This document shows, piece after piece, positions 15,600-23,238 of a DNA stretch of 53,811 nucleotides; the stretch's first letter is position 1; each line of letters begins with the position of its first letter. Where the stretch lies: the NCBI GenBank assembly GCA_036403235.1, contig DASWRI010000063.1:1-53811 (forward strand), read 5' to 3'. Both the position numbers and the translations under genes were made by a program. The notes beneath the pieces were generated by a model. The model was not told the DNA's origin and did not search any database. It saw nothing but the letters and a program-made list of their open reading frames with translations. Source of the stretch: JBGTFE01 sp036403235 (GTDB lineage Bacteria > Acidobacteriota > Blastocatellia > Pyrinomonadales > Pyrinomonadaceae).

Positions 15600-16090
15600 T
15601 GATATTAACCGTAATTTTTATTATTTCGATTCTGCATTTGCTTGTAATTACGCTAGCCATTTTTAATTCTCACAATCTTGCCGGGAAGTATATGGATACG
15701 GGAAATTACAAGCTTTTATGGAAATTTTCCTGTCATATAAAATCTTTTTTTATATGTTTTTTTCTTTTATGGATAGGTGCCGTCGTCCTGCAAATAGAGT
15801 CGGAAACAAAATTTTTCACAACCAACAATATCGGGCAGGTTCTCGGGGCCGGAGTCGGCTTAAACATACTCGCGACCTTTATTTGGTGGTTTTTCTCGCA
15901 AGCCGGAGAATCCGCCCGAAAAATTCAGGTCAGCTCTCTTGAAAAAGCGCTTAGAAAAAATGAGCGAAACTGGAAGCGAAGATTTTTCTACCAGCGAAAA
16001 AATATTCTTTTAGAAGACGATTCGATAGCACGGGAAGAATTCATCAACAGCTTAGGCGCAATAAACGAACCAGAACCGATTATAAATTAA
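15599..16090 (+). CDS. Hypothetical small membrane protein, coupled to the preceding gene
   Basis: 163 residues from the ATG that overlaps the upstream stop. Three hydrophobic segments are visible at about 1-22, 40-62 and 75-100. A cytoplasmic basic region (KALRKNERNWKRRFFYQRKN) follows, with an acidic C-terminus. No known family recognised. Translational coupling with the 84-residue protein suggests a two-component unit. It ends 11 bases before the converging lon stop. Confidence 0.65.
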   Translation: MILTVIFIISILHLLVITLAIFNSHNLAGKYMDTGNYKLLWKFSCHIKSFFICFFLLWIGAVVLQIESETKFFTTNNIGQVLGAGVGLNILATFIWWFFSQAGESARKIQVSSLEKALRKNERNWKRRFFYQRKNILLEDDSIAREEFINSLGAINEPEPIIN

Positions 16091-16101
16091 AATCGAGCAT
16101 T

Positions 16102-18528
16102 TTACTCAATCGCCGTCGAAATATCGGTCGTCGAAGTTTGATTGTCGGCGAAAATCGGCGGCATTTCCAAGATGTCTTCCGATTTGTCCGGTTCGAGCGC
16201 GAATTTTAAGACTTCATCAATCATATCGACCGTGTGAATGGTCAAATCTTCGCGGACTTCTTCGGGAATGTCGGCCAAATCCTTTTCGTTTTCCTTCGAC
16301 ATTATGATTGTTTTTAAGCCGAAACGGTGCGCGGCCAGCAGTTTTTCCTTGACGCCGCCGATGGGCAGGACTTTTCCGCGCAAAGTGATTTCGCCGGTCA
16401 TTGCAACGTCGTGACGCGCGCGCTTGCCGGTCAGAGCCGAAACCATCGCGGTCGCCATCGTTATTCCGGCGCTCGGGCCGTCTTTCGGAATCGCGCCTTC
16501 GGGCACGTGTATGTGCAAATCTTTTTCGCGGAACAAATCGTGGCTGATGCCGAGTTTTTCGGCGCGCGTGCGGACGCAGGTCAGGGCGGCGCGCGCCGAT
16601 TCCTGCATCACTTCGCCGAGCTTTCCGGTCAGCGTCACTTCGCCTTTGCCTTTGACGATGGTCGCTTCGACCTGAAGCACGTCGCCGCCGACTTCCGTCC
16701 ACGCCAAACCGTTGACGAGGCCGATTTCGGATTTGCGCGCGATATCCTGTTTGCGGAAACGAATCGTTCCCAAAAGCTCACGAACTTTTTCGGCGTCGAT
16801 GACTTCCTTGAAATCTTCGGTCTGCGCGGAAACGATGTATTTTTTCGCGACCTTTCGGACGCACGAGGAAATTTCGCGCTCGAGATTTCTGACTCCGGCC
16901 TCGCGCGTGTAATGACGGATGACTTCGAGAATTCCGTCTTCGGTAAACTGGACTTTTTCCGAGTCGAGACCGTTGCCTTCGGCCTGTTTCAAAATCAAAT
17001 GACGCCTGGCGATTTCGGCTTTTTCGCGCTCGGTGTAGCCCGAAAGCTGCAAAATTTCGAGACGGTCTTGGAGTGCGGGCGGAATCGTGTGCAAAACGTT
17101 GGCCGTCGCGATAAAGAAAACCTGCGACAAATCGTAATCGACGTCGAGATAATGGTCGCGGAACGTGTTGTTCTGCTCGGGGTCTAAAACTTCGAGCAGC
17201 GCCGACGACGGGTCGCCGCGAAAATCCTTTCCGAGTTTATCGACTTCATCGAGCAGAATCACCGGATTTATCGTTCCGGCGCGTTTCATCAACTGGACGA
17301 TTTGGCCGGGCAGCGCGCCGATATAAGTCCGGCGATGACCGCGAATCTCGGCTTCGTCGTGAACGCCGCCGAGTGATAAACGGACGAATTTTCGGCCCGT
17401 CGCGTTGGCGATTGATTTCCCCAAACTCGTTTTTCCGACGCCCGGAGCGCCGACAAAACAAAGAATCGTTCCTTTCGGGGTTTTGACGAGTTGGCGAACG
17501 GCCAGATATTCGAGAATGCGTTCCTTTATTTTTTCGAGTCCGTAATGGTCTTCATTCAAAACTCTTTCGGCTTCGGTCAAATCGTTGATTTCTTCCGAAC
17601 GCTGCTGCCACGGAACATTGATGAGCCAATCGAGATACGTCCGCGAAACGGTCGATTCGGCCGACATCGGCGGCATCGCTTCGAGCCTGGCAAACTCCTG
17701 CAAGGCCTTATCTTTAGCTTCCTCGGTCATTCCGGCTTCTTCGATTTTTTTCTTCAGCTCGTCGAGCTCGGCCTTGTCGTCCTTGCGCCCGAGCTCTTTG
17801 TGAATCGCCTTGATTTGCTCGTTCAGGTAATATTCGCGCTGGTGCTTGTCCATCTGTTTTTTGGTGCGCGCGTGGACGGTGCGGTCAAGCTGTTTTTTGT
17901 CGATTTCGACTTCGAGAATCTCGATTAATTTCTGCAGACGCTCCTGAACCGAAAAGGTTTCGAGAAGCTTCTGTTTTTCATCGACCGGAATGCGCAGATG
18001 CGAGCTCATCGCGTCGGCAATCTGAGCGGCGGAGATTCCTCTTAATGAAGCGTGCAGCGCGTCGGTGTAGGCGTCGGGCGAAACGCGCAAAAACTGCTCG
18101 ACGAGCGTGTGAATTTTCTGCAACAGTCCGTCCGTGCGATAACCCGATTCGTCGACTGACGAAACTTTGCGGACGAGAGCGAAAAACATTCCCTCGTCGT
18201 CCTGCTCGAAGCGGACGGCCTGCCCGCGCTCGCGGCCTTCGACGACGACCTTGATTTGCCCGTTGTCCTGTTTCTGCGCCTGCAGAATGCGGCCGAGCGT
18301 TCCGGTCGTGTAAATTTGTTCGGGATTCGGCTCGTCAATCGTCGCGTCGTGCTGCGTGGCGAGAAATATGTTTTTCTCGGTCAGCATCGCCTGCTCCAAA
18401 GCCTTCACCGAGCTCGGCCGGCCGATTTTAAAGGCGACCTTGGTAAACGGGAAAATAACGACATCGCGAATCGGCACCATCGGGAAACGCGCGATATTTG
18501 CGGGCATCTGGTCTGTAAATTCTTGCAT
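16102..18528 (-). CDS. lon: ATP-dependent protease Lon
   Basis: Cytoplasmic AAA+ protease that removes damaged and regulatory proteins. The 808 residues are organised as substrate-binding N-domain (12-200), coiled-coil linker (200-300), AAA+ with Walker A GAPGVGKT (360-367) and Walker B ILLDEVDK (424-431), and the S16 protease domain with catalytic Ser686 (PKDGPSAG) and Lys727 (GGVKEK). The C-terminus carries about 30 extra acidic and Thr/Ser-rich residues. The ATG is preceded by AGGA. It is not linked here to tig-clpP-clpX. Confidence 0.98.
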   Translation of the reverse strand: MQEFTDQMPANIARFPMVPIRDVVIFPFTKVAFKIGRPSSVKALEQAMLTEKNIFLATQHDATIDEPNPEQIYTTGTLGRILQAQKQDNGQIKVVVEGRERGQAVRFEQDDEGMFFALVRKVSSVDESGYRTDGLLQKIHTLVEQFLRVSPDAYTDALHASLRGISAAQIADAMSSHLRIPVDEKQKLLETFSVQERLQKLIEILEVEIDKKQLDRTVHARTKKQMDKHQREYYLNEQIKAIHKELGRKDDKAELDELKKKIEEAGMTEEAKDKALQEFARLEAMPPMSAESTVSRTYLDWLINVPWQQRSEEINDLTEAERVLNEDHYGLEKIKERILEYLAVRQLVKTPKGTILCFVGAPGVGKTSLGKSIANATGRKFVRLSLGGVHDEAEIRGHRRTYIGALPGQIVQLMKRAGTINPVILLDEVDKLGKDFRGDPSSALLEVLDPEQNNTFRDHYLDVDYDLSQVFFIATANVLHTIPPALQDRLEILQLSGYTEREKAEIARRHLILKQAEGNGLDSEKVQFTEDGILEVIRHYTREAGVRNLEREISSCVRKVAKKYIVSAQTEDFKEVIDAEKVRELLGTIRFRKQDIARKSEIGLVNGLAWTEVGGDVLQVEATIVKGKGEVTLTGKLGEVMQESARAALTCVRTRAEKLGISHDLFREKDLHIHVPEGAIPKDGPSAGITMATAMVSALTGKRARHDVAMTGEITLRGKVLPIGGVKEKLLAAHRFGLKTIIMSKENEKDLADIPEEVREDLTIHTVDMIDEVLKFALEPDKSEDILEMPPIFADNQTSTTDISTAIE

Positions 18529-18713
18529 AAATCCTGGAAGACTCTTATTTTGAAATTCTTTTGGTATCTTGATAAATGATTATTAGTTCTGAGATTTTAA
18601 TTTTAGAACATTTAAATCAAATTTTGCCAGTTTTTTTGAAAAGATTTTCGGGGAATTTGTTTTGTATCTCTAACCTTATAATAAACGCTCCGGGTTTGTA
18701 AATCGAAAAAGCG

Positions 18714-18787
18714 AATTCACCACGGAGATACGGGGACACGGAGATTTTTATTATTTTCTCCGTATCTCCGTGTCTCCGCGGTGAATT
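18714..18787. repeat. CACGGAGA-type hairpin repeat
   Basis: Left arm AATTCACCACGGAGATACGG and right arm CCGTATCTCCGTG..CGGTGAATT are complementary. Words have an 8-bp period rather than 7. Repeats of this wording are familiar from many environmental genomes. Confidence 0.8.
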
Positions 18788-18790
18788 TCT

Positions 18791-18819
18791 TTCTCTAAAA
18801 GAAATAAAATTGCTATAAT
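18791..18819 (+). promoter_or_regulatory. Extended -10 promoter of the CHAT gene
   Basis: TGCTATAAT (18811-18819) is an extended -10 element, with TTCTCT 17 bases upstream in place of a normal -35. The same TTCTCTAAAA ... TGNTATAATTTT arrangement precedes the J-protein gene at 38296-38325. Confidence 0.5.
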
Positions 18820-18843
18820 TTTGAAAACCCTTTTCACTACTTG

Positions 18844-21663
18844 ATGAACCGAGACGAATTAGCCCGCAAATTAGTTGACGCTACTGCGACAGAAAGAAAA
18901 AATCTGTTTGCGGCTCATTTTACCTTGTGTGACATTGCGCTTGCCAAATCGCTGCAAAGCGTCTGCTACGAAGTCTGGACGAGCGAGCCGCAAAAAGTCG
19001 CGCGCGTCGTTTCCGTTTTGCGCGCGCTGGCAAAATCGACGAACGATGCGGAAATCAAGGGATATGTGGAATGGACGGAAGCGATAAAAGCTCTGGTCGG
19101 CGGGAATCTCGAAAAATGTCTCGAACGGCTCGATAAATCCGAGCGCACTTTTAATCGTCTGGGAAAAAAACACACCGCCGCGACGACGCAAATCAGCAAG
19201 CTTTACGCGCTCGCCCTGCTCGGGCGCTACGACGAAGCCGTCAGCTGCGGTTTGCGCGCGCGCGCGGTTTTTCTCTCGTACAAAGATTTTTTCTCGGTCG
19301 GAAAAATCGAGCACAATATCGGAAATCTTTTCTGGCGCAGGGATTTTTACGCCGAATCCGAGCCGTATTTAGCTTCGGCTCACAAACATTTTTTGCAAAT
19401 CGACGACCAGCGTCAGATGGCGATGGTCGAAAATTGCCAGGCGTTTGTCAAAGCTCTGCAAAACGATTTCCGCGCGGCCGAGGAAATTTATCAAAAAGCG
19501 CTCGCTCGCGCCGAAAAAAATTCGTTCGTCGTCACCGAAGCCGAAATCGAAATCGGCATGAGCAATCTCTATCTGTTTCAGGGACGGCTCGACCTCGCGC
19601 TCCGATTTATGGAAAGCTCGCGCCGGAAATACGACCGGCTGGAGATGCCGCACCAGACGGCAAACTGCGAGCTCGAAATCGCCGATATTTATCTCGAGCT
19701 CAATCTTTTGCCCGAAGCTTCGGAGCTTTACGAAACGGCGTCGCGGAAATTTTCCGCGCTCGGAATGCAGGCCGAGCGCGCGCGCTGTCTGCTAAATCAC
19801 GCCCGCGCTTTGTTTCTTCTCGAAGAAAACGCGCGGGCTCGCGGTTTGCTCGAACAGGCCGAAACGCTTTTTCAAACCGAAGGAAATCAAATTGCCGTCG
19901 CCGCGACGCGTTTATTTAAAGCGCAGCTCTTTTATTTAAATCAGGATTTCGCCGCCGCCGAAAGTTTGGCCGAAGACGCGCTTAAAACGTGTATCGACGG
20001 CAAAAATCTGCGCTACGAGATTTTTGCGCGCTGGCTGCTCGGCGAAATTTCGCTGGCCACCGATAATCTGGAAAAAGCGCGCGAATATTTTGTAAAAACG
20101 CTTCCGGCGGCGGAAAAAAATTCGTCTTCAATCGAATGTCTATGTCTCGTTTCGCTCGGCAAAATCTGTTTGCGGGAAAAAAACCGGTCGGAAGCCGAAA
20201 ACTTTTTTCGCCGCGCGATTGAAATTATCGAAAACACGCGCTCGACGCTCGAAGCCGAAGAATTTCGGATGGCTTTTCTCTCGGACAAGCTCGCGCCTTA
20301 CCAGGAAATCGCCAAAATAAAACTCGCCGATAAAGACTTTTTCGAGGCCTTAAACTGGCTCGAGCGCTCGCGCTCGCGCACTTTGCTCGATGCCGTCGAA
20401 AGCGAATCCAACGGTTTCCCGGCGGCGCAAAACGCTCAGGAAAACGGTTTTGCCGCTCAATTTGAAACTTTGCGCGCCGAGCTTAACTGGTTTTACAGCC
20501 GCCTGAACCGCAATTCGGCGAGCGGTCTCAAAGCAAAAAAAGAAATCAGCTCGCTCAAAAAAGAAGTCGCCTTACGCGAAAAAAAGCTCGCCGAAATCGA
20601 ACGCCGTCTGCAAATCGGAAACGGCAAAGTTTCTCAAACAAATCACGCGCTCGACATACGCGCGTTACAAAATTTTCTGACTGATACGACAATCGTCGAA
20701 TATGTCGTTCTGGACGGCAAAATTTCAGCTTTCGTCATTGATGCGCGGAATGTCGAGTTTTGCGAGAATATCGCCGACGAGAATGCGGTCAATCAGGAAA
20801 TCAGGCAGTTTTTGTTTCAGCTTAAAACCGGTAGATTCGTCGAAAAATTAAATGCGTCGAATCGCGAAATTGCTTTTCGACGCTTTTTCAGGCATTCGCA
20901 AAAACTTTATACATATTTAATCGAGCCTTTGAAAAATCGTCTCAAGACGGAAAGAATTGTTTTTATTCCGGCCAACCAGATGCATTATCTCCCGTTCCAC
21001 GCGCTTTCGGGCGGCGAGCGTTTTCTCGTCGAGGATTATGAAATAGCTTACGCGCCGGGCGCGGCGGTTTTGCAGAATTCCCTGCAGAAAAAGCGTCCGA
21101 AACCCGAGTCGGCGCTGCTCGTCGCCTGTGCCGACGAATTTACGCCGCTGGCTGAAACGGAAATCGAAAAAATCAGCCGGTTGTTTTCAAAAGCCGTGCG
21201 GCTCAAAGGCAAAAAGGCGACTTTTAAAAACATATTTCGTCACACGAAAACTTCGGACGTCGTTCATCTCGCCTGTCACGGCAAATTCCGGCCCGACAAT
21301 CCGCTTTTTTCGGCGCTCAGTTTATACGGCGAAAATCTGACGGTTCGCGACGCGCGGCGACTCGAGCTGAAAAATAAATTAATTGTTTTGAGCGCGTGCG
21401 AAACCGGGCTCAACAAAATCGAAAACGGCGAAGAAGTCATCGGGCTCGCGCGCGGCTTTCTCTCGGCCGGGGCGGCGTCTCTGATTTTAAGCTTGTGGAC
21501 GGTAAACGACGCGTCGACGATGGATTTGATGACTTCGTTTTACGAGCGTCTTCTCAACGCAGAAAATCCGGCAAAGGCTCTCAGAGGCGCGCAAATCCAA
21601 ATGCTCGAATCCGGTTCTCACGCCTACTTCTGGTCGCCTTTCTTTTTAATGGGAAATTGGTAA
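18844..21663 (+). CDS. CHAT-domain protein with N-terminal TPR repeats
   Basis: 939 residues. Residues about 60-500 are a series of TPR helical hairpins (for example ALALLGRYDEAVSCGLRARA, ALARAEKNSFVVTEAEIEIG). A coiled coil rich in Lys/Glu follows (about 560-600). The C-terminal third is the CHAT domain, a caspase-like cysteine protease fold, with catalytic His812 (HLACHGKF) and Cys852 (LSACETG). Bacterial CHAT proteins cut partner proteins on a signal; the TPR part usually recognises that partner. The ATG at 18844 has no clear Shine-Dalgarno. It heads a block with a subtilisin, a CHRD protein, a sigma factor and a putative anti-sigma, so a proteolytic signalling role is plausible. Confidence 0.93.
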   Translation: MNRDELARKLVDATATERKNLFAAHFTLCDIALAKSLQSVCYEVWTSEPQKVARVVSVLRALAKSTNDAEIKGYVEWTEAIKALVGGNLEKCLERLDKSERTFNRLGKKHTAATTQISKLYALALLGRYDEAVSCGLRARAVFLSYKDFFSVGKIEHNIGNLFWRRDFYAESEPYLASAHKHFLQIDDQRQMAMVENCQAFVKALQNDFRAAEEIYQKALARAEKNSFVVTEAEIEIGMSNLYLFQGRLDLALRFMESSRRKYDRLEMPHQTANCELEIADIYLELNLLPEASELYETASRKFSALGMQAERARCLLNHARALFLLEENARARGLLEQAETLFQTEGNQIAVAATRLFKAQLFYLNQDFAAAESLAEDALKTCIDGKNLRYEIFARWLLGEISLATDNLEKAREYFVKTLPAAEKNSSSIECLCLVSLGKICLREKNRSEAENFFRRAIEIIENTRSTLEAEEFRMAFLSDKLAPYQEIAKIKLADKDFFEALNWLERSRSRTLLDAVESESNGFPAAQNAQENGFAAQFETLRAELNWFYSRLNRNSASGLKAKKEISSLKKEVALREKKLAEIERRLQIGNGKVSQTNHALDIRALQNFLTDTTIVEYVVLDGKISAFVIDARNVEFCENIADENAVNQEIRQFLFQLKTGRFVEKLNASNREIAFRRFFRHSQKLYTYLIEPLKNRLKTERIVFIPANQMHYLPFHALSGGERFLVEDYEIAYAPGAAVLQNSLQKKRPKPESALLVACADEFTPLAETEIEKISRLFSKAVRLKGKKATFKNIFRHTKTSDVVHLACHGKFRPDNPLFSALSLYGENLTVRDARRLELKNKLIVLSACETGLNKIENGEEVIGLARGFLSAGAASLILSLWTVNDASTMDLMTSFYERLLNAENPAKALRGAQIQMLESGSHAYFWSPFFLMGNW

Positions 21664-21759
21664 TTTTTTTTGCCGAATTGTATTTTTTAATATTCCGGCT
21701 GGACTAATATCACGGGAAGAACTATATTTGCAAAATTGCAAAGACTTGTGAGGTCGATA

Positions 21760-23073
21760 ATGCTTCGAGGCAAAATTATTAATATCTGTGTTTTTACGTT
21801 CGTTTTTCTGACGAGTGTCATTTGTGCTGCGGCGCAGACGACCAATTCCGCTTTCGTGCAAAATGAAGTAATTATCAAACTAAATCAAGCTTCGGATTTA
21901 GCCGCCGTCGCGGCGCAGTATAATCTTGACCCGACGCCGATTGCGCGCTTCGGAAATTCGACGATTTATCGCCTCAGAATCTTAAACACTACGAACGTCG
22001 AGCAAATCGTCGGCCAGCTCCGCAGCGACCCGAACCAGCGAGTAGCCTACGCCGACCCGAATTACATTATCAGCTCGCCCATCGCCAGCAGCGTTCCGTG
22101 GAGTCTCGGCGGAAGCTGGAGCATCGGCGGAAGTTGGAGCATCGGCGGCAGCGTCAAAGGTTTTTCGAAACAATGGATGCGTCAGAGAATCAATCTGCCG
22201 GCGGCTCAGGCCTTATCGCGCGGTCAAAATATAAAAGTTGCCGTCATCGATACGGGAATCGATTTAGAGCATCCGCTTTTTGCCGGAAAGCTTCTTCCCG
22301 GCTACGATTTCGTCGATAACGATAATAATCCGTCCGAAGTCGGTATGCCCTACACGGGCGCGTACGGACACGGTACGCACGTCGCCGGAATCGTCGCGAT
22401 GGTCGCGCCGGACGCGAAAATTATGCCGCTTCGAATTCTCGACCAAAACGGCGTCGGAGATACCTGGCGGCTGGCCGAGGCGCTCAGTTTTGCGGCCAAC
22501 CCGGACGGCGACGATACGACCGACGACGGTGTTCAGGTTATAAATTTAAGTCTCGGCACTACTCAGCGCACGACTCTCGTCAGAAATCTGCTCGAAGCGG
22601 AAACCGACCATTCGCCCCCGCAGCATCGCGGCGGCGATTTTCCCGGCATCAACAGTCCCGGCATCGTCGTTGTCGCGGCGGCGGGAAATACCGGCGACAG
22701 CACGATGATTTTTCCGGCTGCCGAGCAAGCCGTCGAAGTTGAAAGAATTCAGGGACTTATCGCCGTCGGCGCAAGCACGACTAATGATACGCTCGCCGAT
22801 TTTTCGACGCGCGGCCCGTGGGTTCAAATTCTCGCGCCGGGCGAAAAAATCGTCAGCGCGATTCCCGGCGGTCGTTACGGAATGTGGCGCGGAACTTCGA
22901 TGTCAGCCCCGATTGTGGCGGGCATCGCGGCGCTGATTGAAGCAAAATATCCGACCTTAAAATCCGAGCTCGTGGTTGACCGGATTCGTATGAATTCGGT
23001 TCAATCGACCGGCTCAATGATTCGACGCGTCGATGCCGAAAAAGCTTTGACGCTCAACCCGCCTCCGTTTTAA
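21760..23073 (+). CDS. Secreted subtilisin-like serine protease (S8)
   Basis: 437 residues from the ATG at 21760, which follows GAGG and gives a clean signal peptide (about 1-26, ending CAAAQ). Residues 30-105 resemble an inhibitor-type prodomain. The catalytic triad is Asp164 (VIDTGID), His204 (GHGTHVAG) and Ser380 (GTSMSAP), with oxyanion Asn310 (AAAGN). Between prodomain and catalytic domain is a Gly/Ser/Trp repeat (GGSWSI twice). The enzyme should act in the periplasm or outside. It follows the CHAT gene by 96 bases. Confidence 0.95.
   Translation: MLRGKIINICVFTFVFLTSVICAAAQTTNSAFVQNEVIIKLNQASDLAAVAAQYNLDPTPIARFGNSTIYRLRILNTTNVEQIVGQLRSDPNQRVAYADPNYIISSPIASSVPWSLGGSWSIGGSWSIGGSVKGFSKQWMRQRINLPAAQALSRGQNIKVAVIDTGIDLEHPLFAGKLLPGYDFVDNDNNPSEVGMPYTGAYGHGTHVAGIVAMVAPDAKIMPLRILDQNGVGDTWRLAEALSFAANPDGDDTTDDGVQVINLSLGTTQRTTLVRNLLEAETDHSPPQHRGGDFPGINSPGIVVVAAAGNTGDSTMIFPAAEQAVEVERIQGLIAVGASTTNDTLADFSTRGPWVQILAPGEKIVSAIPGGRYGMWRGTSMSAPIVAGIAALIEAKYPTLKSELVVDRIRMNSVQSTGSMIRRVDAEKALTLNPPPF
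22098..22153 (+). repeat. 18-bp tandem repeat inside the protease gene
   Basis: Near-identical 18-base units encode GGSWSI-like hexapeptides at the prodomain junction. Slippage here would change linker length without a frameshift. Confidence 0.7.
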
Positions 23074-23158
23074 TTCCTTTTCATAAAATTTAATTCGATT
23101 TTGCCTTCCCCGGATGTATTTTTTGCTCGTTTCTACGGACTTTTAATACAGAAACATC

Positions 23159-23222
23159 TGCGGGAAGGTCTCTTTTTATATCGATACGCCGAAAGGCTAA
23201 GCCGAAGTCCCGCAATTTTTTT
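23159..23222 (+). other. Structured leader or terminator before the CHRD gene
   Basis: TGCGGGA (23159-23165) pairs with TCCCGCA (23208-23214), followed by a seven-T run. Inside is GCC-GAAA-GGC, a GNRA tetraloop hairpin. The 42-base loop is too long for a simple terminator, so it could be an attenuator or riboswitch-like RNA. I could not match it to a known class. Confidence 0.4.
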
Positions 23223-23238
23223 AATCAAGGAGAAACGT

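Larger units (their letters stand above)
18529..18843. other. Divergent lon/CHAT intergenic region, no gene seen
   Basis: 315 AT-rich bases with the promoters of both genes, plus the hairpin repeat at 18714-18787. On the plus strand an extended -10 promoter is visible near the CHAT gene. I see no RNA gene. Confidence 0.6.

Noticed and set aside
16327..17187. 286-codon open frame antisense to lon
   Set aside because: Shadow of lon, whose catalytic residues are intact on the other strand.
23159..23222. Glycine or cyclic di-GMP riboswitch before the CHRD gene
   Set aside because: The conserved core bases of those classes are not present; only the general hairpin shape fits.
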